Positions 34,162 through 46,509 of a stretch of 64,000 nt of DNA are shown here, piece by piece. The stretch comes from Rhodobacter sp. CZR27 (GTDB lineage Bacteria; Pseudomonadota; Alphaproteobacteria; Rhodobacterales; Rhodobacteraceae). The translations under genes and the position numbers were made by a program. Each line of letters begins with the position of its first letter. Within the stretch, counting starts at the first letter, position 1. The stretch spans positions 1,140,501 through 1,204,500 of the forward strand of contig NZ_CP023548.1 in the NCBI RefSeq assembly GCF_002407205.1, read 5' to 3'. The notes beneath the pieces were generated by a model. That model saw only the letters and a list, made by a program, of their open reading frames with translations. It was not told where the DNA came from and ran no database searches.

Positions 34162-34530
34162 TCAGGCGCCTGCCACCTTCCTGACGACGGCAAGCAGTTG
34201 CGCCTGGTCGAACGGCTTGATCATCCAGCCGATGGCGCCGGCCTCCTTCGCCTGGGCCTTCAGCGTGTCCTGGGACTCGGTGGAGAGGAAGACGATGGGC
34301 ACGCCCTTGCCCTCGGGCCGGGTGCGGAACGCGCGGATGAAGCCGATGCCGTCTAGGCGCGGCATGTTCTGGTCGGTCAGGATTGCGTCGAAGCGCTGGG
34401 CGGTTGCCTTGTCCAGTGCGTCCTGTCCGTCGACGGCCTCGACGACGGTATATCCCGCGCCCGCGAGCGTGAGGCGCACCATCTGCCGGACAGAGGGGGA
34501 ATCGTCCACTGCGAGGATTGTCTTGCTCAT
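34162..34530 (-). CDS. cheY: Chemotaxis response regulator CheY (operon-leading copy)
   Basis: 122-aa receiver domain. It begins MSKTILAVDDSPSVRQMVRL with acidic pair D9/D10, phospho-acceptor D53 in LTDQNMPRLDG, switch residues in FLSTESQ and the Lys in WMIKPFDQ. It closely parallels the cheY at 26581 in length, phospho-site position and in being preceded by a STAS gene (ATGA overlap at 34527-34530). This suggests duplication of a STAS-cheY pair within the operon. Whether it acts on the motor or as a phosphate sink cannot be told. Confidence 0.93.
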   Translation of the reverse strand: MSKTILAVDDSPSVRQMVRLTLAGAGYTVVEAVDGQDALDKATAQRFDAILTDQNMPRLDGIGFIRAFRTRPEGKGVPIVFLSTESQDTLKAQAKEAGAIGWMIKPFDQAQLLAVVRKVAGA

Positions 34531-34862
34531 ATCCCGGCCCCCGCGGGCTCGAGGCCGGTCCAGAGGCCCGCGGCGATGGTCACCGGCGACGCCTGCGCCG
34601 CGAGCCCGTGGGCGGCCATCGTTTCCGCCAGCGCCCCGCCGGGTGGAACGGTCACGTCGAACCGGAGGCCCTCGCGGGCGGCCTGCCGGTGTGCGGCCAG
34701 GAGAAGCTGCAGGATGGGCAGGCCGATCTCGCTCGCGGGAGCCGTCTCGACCCTGACCGGCTGCGATGTGGCAAGGGCGCTTGCAAGATCCCTGGCGAGG
34801 GAGGGCGCCTCGGGAAGACCGGCCCGTTCCGGAAGTGTGACGAGGACGGGTTCAGCGGGCAT
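34527..34862 (-). CDS. STAS-domain protein, first gene of the che operon (CheS-like paralogue)
   Basis: 111-aa protein with a STAS-type core: VRVETAPASEIGLPILQLLL corresponds to the signature strand-loop-helix. As in the STAS protein at 26940, the phosphorylatable DSSG-type Ser is not present. The C-terminal ~25 residues are an extra low-complexity tail. It begins the minus-strand transcript from the che/glg intergenic region and overlaps the downstream cheY by 4 bp. I infer that it partners that CheY or CheA in the way CheS does in Sinorhizobium. Confidence 0.6.
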   Translation of the reverse strand: MPAEPVLVTLPERAGLPEAPSLARDLASALATSQPVRVETAPASEIGLPILQLLLAAHRQAAREGLRFDVTVPPGGALAETMAAHGLAAQASPVTIAAGLWTGLEPAGAGI

Positions 34863-34911
34863 GGATGGGCCTCGAATGGTTGATCCGTTTTGGCCGTATG
34901 TGACGCCGCAA

Positions 34912-34936
34912 TCGCTAAGGACTCGCTAATAGCGAT
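34912..34936. promoter_or_regulatory. Candidate operator: three TCGCTA half-sites between che and glg operons
   Basis: TCGCTAA occurs at 34912 and again at 34923, exactly 11 bp (one helical turn) apart, followed by TAGCGAT at 34930. The first and third sites form an inverted repeat ATCGCTA...TAGCGAT. It lies in the 185-bp divergent gap between the che operon (start 34862) and glgE (start 35048). No factor is known; this is inferred from pattern only. Confidence 0.35.
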
Positions 34937-35047
34937 CCGTGAATGTCTAAAATGCCCACGAGCCGCCCCCCGCTGCCTGCGCGAGAGGGAACCAATCCTG
35001 CTCGCGCCGGTTGAGTTTCCCAAAGCGAGCAAGATGGGGAATGCGGC

Positions 35048-37183
35048 GTGGCGGAACGGGATGGCGAGAGCGGCCGCAAGGCCGCACGGGCGATGCGCGG
35101 TCCGAAGGTCCATGAAGCCGAGGTGGCCCGGAAGGGTCTGACACCAGAGACGACGATCAAGCCTCCAAGGCGTGCCTCGGCCACGCGCGGCGCGCCTGCA
35201 CCGCTGCGCGCGGCGCCAGACGAGCGGCTTATGATGCTTGCCGGCAGCCGGCTCGCGATCGAGGGCGTGAACATCGAGATCGACGGCGGGCGCTTTGCGG
35301 CCAAGGCGGTGGCGGGCCGCCCGGTCACCATCGAGGCCGACATCTTCTGCGACGGACATGACAGCGTGGATGCGGTGGTCCTGCACCGGCGGAGGGGCAC
35401 CGAGGGCTGGACCGAGGTCCGCATGGAGTTTCTCGTCAACGATCGCTGGCGCGCGCGGGTGACCTTTGCCGAGAACGACGCGCACGAGGTGACCTTCCTC
35501 GCCTGGCGCGACCTGTTCGCGACGTGGCGGAAGGAGGTGGCGAAGAAGCACGCCGCAGGCCAGAAGATCGCGCTGGAGCTGGAGGAGGGGCGGCGCCTGA
35601 TCGAGGCCGTCGAGGATGCCGAACCCGAGGATCGCGCGCTGTTCGACCGCCTTCTGGCCGAGGATGCCGATCTGGCCGACGAGGGCGAGCGGCTTGCGTG
35701 CCTGACCGCGCCCGAGGTGTCCGAGGCCATGCGGCGCTCGGCTCCGCGCACCAACCTGACCTGCTACAAGGTGCTGCCGCTGTTCGCCGATCGCGAGGCC
35801 GCCGCCTTCTCGGCGTGGTACGAGATGATGCCGCGCTCGCAATCGGGTGATCCTTCTCGTCATGGCACTTTCGACGATGTGATCCGCAAGCTGCCCTATG
35901 TCCGCGACCTGGGCTTCGACGTGCTTTATTTCACCCCGATCCATCCGATCGGGCGGGTGAACCGGAAGGGGCGCAACAACTCGCTGACGCCCGAGCCGGA
36001 CGATCCGGGCTCGCCCTATGCCATCGGCTCGGACGAGGGCGGGCATGATGCGATCCACCCCGAACTGGGCGATTTCGACGATTTCGCACGGCTGGTCGAG
36101 GCCGCCCGGACGCATGAGCTGGAAATCGCGCTGGACTTCGCCATCCAATGCGCGCCGGACCATCCCTGGATCAGGGAGCATCCGGAATGGTTCGACTGGC
36201 GCCCGGACGGGACGATCAAGTTCGCGGAGAATCCGCCGAAGAAATACGAGGACATCGTCAACGTCCATTTCTACCGCGGGGCGATCCCGGACCTGTGGCT
36301 CGCGCTGCGCGACATCGTGCTGTTCTGGGTGGGCAAGGGCGTGAAGATCTTCCGGGTGGACAATCCGCACACCAAGCCCTTCCCGTTCTGGGAATGGATG
36401 ATCGAGGAGGTGCGGGCGAAACACCCCGATGTGATCTTCCTGGCCGAGGCCTTCACGCGGCCGAAGGTGATGAAGCGGCTGGCCAAGGTTGGCTATTCGC
36501 AGAGCTATTCCTACTTCACCTGGCGCAATGCGAAGCAGGAGCTGACGGATTACCTGACGGAGCTGACGACCGAGGATTGCCGCCACTACATGCGGCCGAA
36601 CTTCTTCGCCAATACCCCGGACATCAACCCGGTCTATCTGCAGCACTCGGGCCGCCCCGGTTTCCGCGTGCGTCTCGCGCTCGCCGCGACGCTGGGGGGC
36701 AACTACGGCATCTACAACGGCTACGAGATCTGCGAGGCGACGCCGGTGCCGGGCAAGGAGGAATATTTCAACTCCGAGAAGTATCAGCTGCGCGTCTGGG
36801 ACTTCGACCGGCCCGGGCACATCCAGGACGATATCCGGCTGATGAACCACATCCGCCGCACCCATCCCGCGATGCGCGACTTCACGCGGCTGCGGTTCTA
36901 CGAGGCGCAGAACGACGCGGTGCTCGCCTATGGCAAGAGCACCGAGGACAAGCGCGACTTCCTGCTGTTCCACGTCAACCTCGACCCGCATCACACCCAG
37001 GGCTTCCGCTTCGAGGTGCCGCTGTGGGAGTTCGGCCTGCCTGACGAGGCGTCGGTGGAAGTCGAGGACCTGCTGAACGGCAACCGGTTTACCTGGCACG
37101 GCAAGTGGCAGTGGCTGGAGCTTGAGCCGCAGACCCGGCCCTATGCGATCTGGCGCCTCATCGCCCCGGGGATGCCGCGATGA
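35048..37183 (+). CDS. glgE: Alpha-1,4-glucan:maltose-1-phosphate maltosyltransferase GlgE
   Basis: 711-aa GH13_3 enzyme that extends alpha-1,4-glucan with maltosyl units from maltose-1-phosphate. The catalytic nucleophile is D438 in FRVDNPHTKP and the acid/base is E467 in FLAEAFTRP. The 29-residue spacing matches characterised GlgE. Other landmarks are YFTPIHPIGRVNRKGRNN, HDAIHPELG and AATLGGNYGIYNGYE. The start is GTG 35048, with GGGGAA 8 bases upstream. Residues 1 to ~63 are a basic, low-complexity extension before the usual first strand (RLAIEGVNIEIDGGRF); an internal ATG-ATG near 35231 is a possible alternative start. The stop overlaps treS (ATGA). Confidence 0.95.
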   Translation: MAERDGESGRKAARAMRGPKVHEAEVARKGLTPETTIKPPRRASATRGAPAPLRAAPDERLMMLAGSRLAIEGVNIEIDGGRFAAKAVAGRPVTIEADIFCDGHDSVDAVVLHRRRGTEGWTEVRMEFLVNDRWRARVTFAENDAHEVTFLAWRDLFATWRKEVAKKHAAGQKIALELEEGRRLIEAVEDAEPEDRALFDRLLAEDADLADEGERLACLTAPEVSEAMRRSAPRTNLTCYKVLPLFADREAAAFSAWYEMMPRSQSGDPSRHGTFDDVIRKLPYVRDLGFDVLYFTPIHPIGRVNRKGRNNSLTPEPDDPGSPYAIGSDEGGHDAIHPELGDFDDFARLVEAARTHELEIALDFAIQCAPDHPWIREHPEWFDWRPDGTIKFAENPPKKYEDIVNVHFYRGAIPDLWLALRDIVLFWVGKGVKIFRVDNPHTKPFPFWEWMIEEVRAKHPDVIFLAEAFTRPKVMKRLAKVGYSQSYSYFTWRNAKQELTDYLTELTTEDCRHYMRPNFFANTPDINPVYLQHSGRPGFRVRLALAATLGGNYGIYNGYEICEATPVPGKEEYFNSEKYQLRVWDFDRPGHIQDDIRLMNHIRRTHPAMRDFTRLRFYEAQNDAVLAYGKSTEDKRDFLLFHVNLDPHHTQGFRFEVPLWEFGLPDEASVEVEDLLNGNRFTWHGKWQWLELEPQTRPYAIWRLIAPGMPR

Positions 37184-40100
37184 ACCAGCCGGTGCCGCCC
37201 GCCACGGTCGCGGTCCGCAGGACCGACGGCATCGATCGCAGTCAAAGCGACTGGTACAAGGATGCGATCATTTACCAGTTGCATATCAAGGCCTTCCAGG
37301 ACGCCAACGGCGACGGGATCGGCGATTTCGCCGGGCTGATGCAGCGGCTGGACTATGTGCAGGCGCTGGGCGTGACGGCGATCTGGCTCTTGCCGTTCTA
37401 CCCCTCGCCGCTGAGGGACGACGGCTATGACATCTCGGACTACCGCTCGATCAACCCGTCCTATGGCGCGATGCGCGACTTCAAGCTGTTCGTGCAGGAG
37501 GCGCACAGGCGTGGTCTGCGGGTCATCACGGAACTGGTGATCAACCACACCTCGGACCAGCATCCCTGGTTCCAGCGGGCGCGGCGGGCGCGTCCGGGCT
37601 CGGTCGCGCGCGACTGGTATGTCTGGAGCGACACCGACCAGAAATTCCCCGAGACGCGGATCATCTTTCTCGACACGGAAAAGTCGAACTGGACATGGGA
37701 CCCGGTGGCGGGCGCCTATTACTGGCACCGCTTCTATTCGCACCAGCCCGACCTGAACTTCGACAACCCGAGGGTGCTCGAGGAAGTGCTGAAGGTCATG
37801 CGGATGTGGCTGGAGATGGGGGTGGATGGCCTCCGGCTCGATGCCATTCCCTATCTGGTCGAGCGCGAGGGCACCAACAACGAGAACCTGCCCGAGACGC
37901 ATGACGTGCTGAAGCGGATCCGCGCCGACCTCGACGCGCATTTCCCCGACCGGATGCTTCTGGCCGAGGCGAACCAGTGGCCCGAGGACACGCGCCCCTA
38001 TTTCGGCGAGGGCGACGAGTGCCACATGGGCTTTCACTTCCCGCTGATGCCGCGGATGTACATGGCGCTCGCGCAGGCCGACCGGCACCCGATCACCGAC
38101 ATCATCCGCCAGACGCCCGAGATCCCCGAACCGTGCCAGTGGGGGATCTTCCTGCGCAACCATGACGAGCTGACACTGGAAATGGTGACGGCCGAGGAGC
38201 GCGACTACATGTGGCGCTTCTATGCCGAGGATGCCCGCGCGCGGATCAACCTCGGCATCCGGCGCCGGCTTGCGCCGCTGATGAAGAACGACCGGCGCAA
38301 GATCGAGCTTCTGAACCAGATGCTGATGACCATGCCCGGCACGCCGATCATCTATTACGGCGACGAGATCGGCATGGGCGACAACTACTATCTCGGCGAC
38401 CGCGACGGGGTGCGCACGCCAATGCAGTGGTCGGCCGACCGGAACGGCGGCTTCTCGCGCTGCAATCCGCAGCAGCTTTACCTGCCGGTAATCCTGGACC
38501 CGGTCTACGGCCATCAGGCGATCAACGTCGAGGCGCAGGCGGCCGATCCGTCATCGCTCCTGAACTGGATGCGGCGGCTGATCACCGTGAGAAAGCAGCA
38601 TTCCGCCTTCGGACGCGGCACGATGGCCTTGCTCTACCCGCGCAACCGCAAGGTGCTGGCCTATGTGCGCAGCCACGAGGGGACCGACATCCTCTGCGTG
38701 GCCAATCTTGCCGATACCGCGCAGGCGGTCGAGCTGGACCTGTCGCGGTTCCGCGGCGCCGTGCCCGTGGAACTGACCGGGCGTTCGGCCTTCCCGCCGG
38801 TGGGCGAGCTGCCCTACATGCTGACGCTGCCGCCCTATGGCTTCTACTGGTTCGTCCTGAGCGACCAGCAGGCGCTGCCGAGTTGGCACCAGCCGATGCC
38901 CGAGACGCTGCCCGAGTTCATCACGCTGACCACGCGGGACGGGCGGGCCGAGACCGCGGTGACGGGGCGCGAGAAGGGCCAGCTCGAGACCGACGTCCTG
39001 CCGAGCTGGCTGCCGTTGCAGCGGTGGTTCGCGGCTAAGGAGGAGCGGATCGGCAAGGTCTCGCTCGCCGCGCTGGGCTCGCTTTCGGACGGCCACGCGC
39101 TCGTGCGGCTCGAGGCGCAGGTCGGCGGCGAAAGCCAGCAGTATTTCCTGCCGCTCTCCACCATCTGGGGCGAGGAGCAGCTTCGGGCGGGGGCGCCCAA
39201 GCTGAGCTATACGCTTGCCAAGGTGCGGCGGGGGGCGCAGGTCGGCGCGCTGATCGATGGCGCGCTGGACGACCGGATGGCGGTCGCGCTGCTCGACGCA
39301 CTGCGGCAGGGCCGGCGGGTGGCGGGTCCCGCGGGCGAGGTGGTGTTCGACTCGGGCGAGGCGCTGGGCCAGATCGCGGAGCCGGGTGAGCCGCGCTATC
39401 TGGGCGCCGAGCAGTCGAACATCTCGATCGCCTTCTCGGACCGGCTGATCCTAAAGCTCTACCGCCGCCTGCAACCGGGCGAGCAGCCGGATGTCGAGGT
39501 GGCCCGGTTCCTGACCGAGGAGGCCGGGTTCACGCATACCCCGCGGTTCCTCGGCGTCGCGTGCCTGCGTCCGCAGGACGGGCCGCCGACGGTGCTGGCC
39601 TCGGCCTTTGCCTATGTCGCCAACATGGGCGATGCCTGGCGGGCGGTGCTGGATGCGCTGGTGCGCGACCTGTCCGAGCACGGCGCCTGGAGCACGACGG
39701 AGACGCCGGCCGCGGCCTCGGATGTGTTCTCGTTCCCGCTGACCATCGCGGGGCTTCTGGGCCAGCGGACGGCCGAACTGCACCGCGCCTTCGCAACGCC
39801 GACCGAGGATCCGGCCTTCCAACTCGAGCCGCTGACGCCCGAGATCCAGGGCGGCTGGGCCCGCGGGGCGGCGGATGAGGCGCGCGCGATGCTGCGGGTG
39901 CTGGAACGCCAGCTTGGCACGCTTGCCGACGAGACCCGGCCGCTGGCCGAGGCCGTCCTGTCCCGGCGCGAGGTTCTGCTGGAACGCCTGCGGCGGATCG
40001 AGGACGGGACACCTTCGGGCGCGCTCTCGCGCATCCACGGCGACTATCACCTGGGCCAGGTCCTGCTGGCGCAGGACGATGTGGCGATCATCGATTTCGA

Positions 40101-40488
40101 GGGCGAGCCGCGCCGCAGCCTGGACGAGCGGCGCCGGAAATCCTCGCCGCTGCGCGATGTGGCGGGGATGCTGCGATCGTTCGACTATGCGGCGGCGGGC
40201 GCGCTGCTGCGGCATTCGGAAAGCTTCGGGCCGGCGGCGGAGCTTGCCTTGCAGCGGGCCGAGGACTGGCGGCGCATGGCGCGGGCCGAGTTCCTTGCCG
40301 CTTACGAGGCGGGAACCGTCGACCTGCCCAGCCTGCCCGCCGACCCGAAGCACAGGGCGGCGCTGCTCGACCTCTTCCTCGTGCAGAAGGCGGTCTACGA
40401 GACCTCCTATGAGCTGGGCAGCCGGCCGGCCTGGGTGGGCATCCCGCTGCGCGGCCTGATCGAGATCCTGGACAGCGAGGCGGCATGA
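37180..40488 (+). CDS. treS: Trehalose synthase-maltokinase fusion (TreS-Pep2)
   Basis: 1102-aa bifunctional enzyme. Residues ~20-570 are a GH13_16 trehalose synthase interconverting trehalose and maltose. Catalytic residues are D221 in [11 protein letters not shown]263 in LLAEANQWP and D329 in [11 protein letters not shown]. Residues ~600-1102 are a maltokinase making maltose-1-phosphate: the [14 protein letters not shown] start, [11 protein letters not shown] catalytic loop near 955 and IIDFEGEP metal-binding loop. The fusion channels trehalose-derived maltose directly to the GlgE substrate. Both halves have intact motifs. It overlaps glgE upstream and glgB downstream by 4 bp each. Confidence 0.96.
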   Translation: MNQPVPPATVAVRRTDGIDRSQSDWYKDAIIYQLHIKAFQDANGDGIGDFAGLMQRLDYVQALGVTAIWLLPFYPSPLRDDGYDISDYRSINPSYGAMRDFKLFVQEAHRRGLRVITELVINHTSDQHPWFQRARRARPGSVARDWYVWSDTDQKFPETRIIFLDTEKSNWTWDPVAGAYYWHRFYSHQPDLNFDNPRVLEEVLKVMRMWLEMGVDGLRLDAIPYLVEREGTNNENLPETHDVLKRIRADLDAHFPDRMLLAEANQWPEDTRPYFGEGDECHMGFHFPLMPRMYMALAQADRHPITDIIRQTPEIPEPCQWGIFLRNHDELTLEMVTAEERDYMWRFYAEDARARINLGIRRRLAPLMKNDRRKIELLNQMLMTMPGTPIIYYGDEIGMGDNYYLGDRDGVRTPMQWSADRNGGFSRCNPQQLYLPVILDPVYGHQAINVEAQAADPSSLLNWMRRLITVRKQHSAFGRGTMALLYPRNRKVLAYVRSHEGTDILCVANLADTAQAVELDLSRFRGAVPVELTGRSAFPPVGELPYMLTLPPYGFYWFVLSDQQALPSWHQPMPETLPEFITLTTRDGRAETAVTGREKGQLETDVLPSWLPLQRWFAAKEERIGKVSLAALGSLSDGHALVRLEAQVGGESQQYFLPLSTIWGEEQLRAGAPKLSYTLAKVRRGAQVGALIDGALDDRMAVALLDALRQGRRVAGPAGEVVFDSGEALGQIAEPGEPRYLGAEQSNISIAFSDRLILKLYRRLQPGEQPDVEVARFLTEEAGFTHTPRFLGVACLRPQDGPPTVLASAFAYVANMGDAWRAVLDALVRDLSEHGAWSTTETPAAASDVFSFPLTIAGLLGQRTAELHRAFATPTEDPAFQLEPLTPEIQGGWARGAADEARAMLRVLERQLGTLADETRPLAEAVLSRREVLLERLRRIEDGTPSGALSRIHGDYHLGQVLLAQDDVAIIDFEGEPRRSLDERRRKSSPLRDVAGMLRSFDYAAAGALLRHSESFGPAAELALQRAEDWRRMARAEFLAAYEAGTVDLPSLPADPKHRAALLDLFLVQKAVYETSYELGSRPAWVGIPLRGLIEILDSEAA

Positions 40489-42667
40489 ACGTGACCCGAA
40501 AGCCCGTGGACCTCGTCCCCGAAAGCGACGTGGCGGCGATCATGCGCGGGACGCATGGCGACCCGTTCTCCGTCCTCGGGATGCATGGCGGCGGCGGCGA
40601 TCCGCTGACGGTGCGGATCTTCGCGCCGCAGGCGGCGGAGGCCACGGTCCTCGACGCGTCGGGCGCAGCAGTGGCCGAACTGGCCCGGATCGGTGCCGAG
40701 GGGTTCTTCGCCGGCATCGTGCCGGGGCAGGAGAGGTTTCCCTACCGGCTCCGGCTCTGCTCCGGCCCGCATGTCTGGGAGGCGGACGACCCCTATCGCT
40801 TCCCGCCGCTGCTGGGCGAGCTTGACGAACATCTGCTGGGCGAGGGGCGCCATCACAAGCTTTACACCCGCCTCGGCGCGCATCCGGCCACGGTCGAGGG
40901 CGTCGAGGGCGTGGCTTTCGCGGTCTGGGCCCCCAACGCGCGCCGTGTTTCGGTCGTGGGCGCCTTCAACGCCTGGGACGGGCGCCGCCATACGATGCGC
41001 CGCCGGATCGGGGTGGGGGTGTGGGATCTGTTCATTCCGGGGCTGAAGACGGGCGAGCTTTACAAATACGAGATCCTCGGCCCCTCGGGCGAGAGGTTGC
41101 CGCTGAAGACCGACCCCCTGTCCTTCTCGCAGGAACTGCCGCCGGCCACCGCCTCGATCATCCACGGCCTGCCCGCGATCGACTGGCACGATGCCGGCTG
41201 GCTGCAGGAGCGCGACCGCCGACAGCGGCGAGACGCGCCGATCTCGATCTACGAGGTTCATGCCGGGTCGTGGCGTCAGGGTCTGGACTATGACGCGCTG
41301 GCCGATCAGCTGTCCGGCTACGTCCGCGAGATGGGCTTCACCCATGTCGAGTTCCTGCCGATCAGCGAGCATCCCTTCACCGGATCATGGGGTTACCAGC
41401 CGATCGGGCTCTTCGCGCCGACCGCGCGGTTCGGCACGCCCGAGGCGTTCGGGCGGCTGGTGGACCGGCTGCACCGCGACGGGATCGGGGTGATCCTCGA
41501 CTGGGTGCCGGCGCATTTCCCCTCGGACGCGCATGGTCTGGCAAATTTCGACGGCACGCATCTCTACGACCACGCCGACCCTCGGCAGGGCTTCCATCGC
41601 GACTGGAACACCCAGATCTACAATTTCGGCCGGCAGGAGGTGTCGAATTTCCTGCAGAGCTCCGCGATCTTCTGGCTCGACCGCTTCCACATCGATGCGC
41701 TCAGGGTCGATGCGGTGGCCTCGATGCTCTACCTCGACTATTCGCGCCGCGAGGGGGAGTGGGTGCCGAACCGCCTCGGCGGGCGCGAGAACCTCGAGGC
41801 GATCCAGTTCCTGCGCGACGTGAACGAGCGGGTCCGGCAGGACCATCCCGGCTGCGTGACCATTGCCGAGGAGTCCACGGCTTTCCCGCAGGTGAGCCGT
41901 CCCGTCGAGGAGGGCGGCCTCGGTTTCGCGTTCAAGTGGAACATGGGCTGGATGCACGACACGCTGGGCTACTTCCGGCGCGATCCGATCTACCGGAAGT
42001 TCCACCAGAACGACCTGACCTTCGGCCTCGTCTATGCCTTCTCGGAGGACTTCGTGCTGCCCTTGAGTCATGACGAGGTGGTGCACGGCAAGGGCTCGCT
42101 GATCGGCCAGATGGCAGGCGACCGCTGGCAGAAGTTCGCGAACCTGCGGGCCTATTTCGGCTTCATGTGGGCCCATCCCGGCAAGAAGCTCCTGTTCATG
42201 GGCTGCGAGTTCGCGCAGGAGCGCGAGTGGAACCACGACGCCTCGCTCGATTGGCACCTTCTCGACGATCCGCTGCATGCCGGCGTCCGGAAGCTGGTCG
42301 CGGACCTGAACCGCGAGTACCGCCGTCATCCCGCGCTGCACCGGCTGGACTGCGATCCCGAGGGGTTCGAGTGGGTCGATGCGGGCGACGCCGAGAACAG
42401 CGTGCTGAGTTTCCTGCGCAAGGCGCCGGGCGAGCCGCCGGTACTTGCTGTCTGCAACCTGACGCCCGTGGTCCGGCACGACTACCGCATCGGCGTGCCG
42501 CAGGGCGGCGACTGGCGCGAGATCCTGAACAGCGATGCCGGGATCTATGGCGGCTCGGACGTCGGAAATCCGGGAACGCTGCGCGCCGAGGAAACCTCGT
42601 GGCATGGCCGGCCGTTCTCGCTGCGACTGACCCTTCCACCCCTGGCGACGATCATGGTGATGCCTGC

Positions 42668-42671
<4 letters not shown>
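40485..42671 (+). CDS. glgB: 1,4-alpha-glucan branching enzyme GlgB
   Basis: 728-aa GH13_9 branching enzyme introducing alpha-1,6 links into the glucan made by GlgE. There are two N-terminal beta domains (N1 ~residues 15-105, CBM48 ~125-220 with [20 protein letters not shown]). The catalytic barrel has nucleophile D409 in [12 protein letters not shown]462 in TIAEEST and D530 in [12 protein letters not shown]. The spacings (53 and 68 residues) equal those of E. coli GlgB. Full length, including both N-domains, is typical of proteobacterial GlgB. It is joined by ATGA overlaps to treS and glgX. Confidence 0.97.
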
Positions 42672-44730
<2,059 letters not shown>

Positions 44731-44734
<4 letters not shown>

Positions 44735-46509
44735 GCGACTGGGCGTGGGGACCGCGGCTCGAGGCAGGGGAAGCGTGCTTCCGGCTCTGGGCGCCGGGGC
44801 AGCGCAGCCTGCGCCTGCGCCTCGACGGCCGGGATCATCCGATGCAGGCCGGGGAGGACGGCTGGTTCGAGCTGACGCTGCCGGCGCAACCGGGGATGGA
44901 CTACGGCTTCGTGCTGGAGAGCGGACTGGTGGTGCCCGATCCGGCCGCCCGCCGTCAGGCGGGCGATGTCCATGGCCTGTCGCGTCTGATCGATCCGGGT
45001 TTCGACTGGACTGCCGACTGGGCGGGGCGCCCATGGGCCGAGACGGTCCTGATGGAGATCCATGTCGGCACCTTCACCCCGGAGGGCACCTTCCGCGCCG
45101 CCATGGAACGGCTGCCGCATCTGGCCGAGACCGGGATCACGATGATCGAGCTCATGCCAGTGGCGCAGTTCGCGGGCCGCCGCGGCTGGGGCTATGACGG
45201 GGTGCTGCTCTATGCACCGCACCCGGACTATGGCAGCCCCGAGGATCTGAAGGCGCTGATCGACGCGGCGCACCGCCTCGGGATCTCGGTGGTTCTGGAC
45301 GTGGTCTACAACCACTTCGGCCCGGAGGGTAACTATCTGGGAGCCTATGCGCCGCCGTTCTTCGACCCCGACCGGCACACGCCCTGGGGCGACGCCATCG
45401 CCTACCACTTGCCGGCGGTGCGGCGATTTTTCATCGACAATGCGCTCTACTGGCTGACGGAATTCCGCTTCGACGGCCTGCGCATCGACGCCGCCGACCA
45501 CATCCGCGATCCCGAGTCCGATCCCGAGGTGCTGGTCGATCTGGCGCGCACCCTTCGGGCCGCCATCCCTGACCGGCCAATCCACCTCACGACCGAGGAC
45601 AATCGCAACATCACCCGCCTGCACGAGCGGGGGCCAGGCGGCGAGGTCGTGCTTCACACCGCCGAATGGAACGACGACCTGCACAACGTGGCCCATGTGC
45701 TGCTGACCGGCGAGACGGAGGGCTACTACCGCGATTTCGTCCAGGATCACTGGAGGAAATACGCCCGCGCGCTGGCGGAGGGCTTTGCCTATCAGGGCGA
45801 GCATTCCGAGCATGAGGGCGAGCCGCGGGGTTGCCCGTCGGGTCACCTGCCGCCGCTCTGCTTCGTGGATTTCCTGCAGAACCACGACCAGATCGGCAAC
45901 CGTGCCTTCGGCGAGCGGCTGACCACGCTGGCGATCGAGGGCAAGCTGCGCGCCATGATGGCGATCCTGCTTCTATCGCCGCATGTGCCGCTGCTGTTCA
46001 TGGGCGAGGAATGGGGCGAGACGCGACCCTTCACCTTCTTCACCGATTTTACCGGCGAACTGGCGGATGCGGTGCGCAACGGGCGGCGCCACGAGTTCGC
46101 GCATTTTTCCGCCTTCCAGGGCCTCGACCTCGACCGGACTGTGCCCGATCCGAATGCCCTCGGCACCTTCCAGGCCTCGAGGATCGACTGGGAGCATCGC
46201 GACTCGGCGCGTGGCCAGTCGTGGCTTTCGTTCGTGCGGGACCTGATCGCCACGCGGCAGCGCGAGATCGTGCCGCATCTGGAACGGGCGCCGGGGAACG
46301 GCGGGCGGATCGTGCATGTCTCGGACGATCTGGTGGCCATCGACTGGCAACTCGCCGGTGCGGTGCTGCGGCTTCGCGCCAACCTCGACGACCGCGAGCA
46401 GCGCTTGCCCGAGGCGGAGGGCCGTGTGATCCATGCCTCACCCGGTGCCGGACCCGGCGGCGTTCTGCCGCCCTGCTCGGTGCTGGTGACGCTTCAGGAG
46501 CCAGCATGA
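44731..46509 (+). CDS. treZ: Malto-oligosyltrehalose trehalohydrolase TreZ
   Basis: 592-aa GH13_10 enzyme releasing trehalose from maltooligosyl-trehalose made by TreY. It starts MSDWAWGPRLEAGEACFRLW with an N-terminal beta-sandwich. The barrel has D253 in LRIDAADHIRD, E289 in TTEDNRN and D386 in QNHDQIGNRAFG, plus the GYDGVLLYAPHPDYG and VVYNHFGPEGNYL segments typical of TreZ. ATG 44731 overlaps the glgX stop; the longer open frame inside glgX is a shadow. Its partner TreY is two genes downstream, separated by malQ. Confidence 0.96.
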
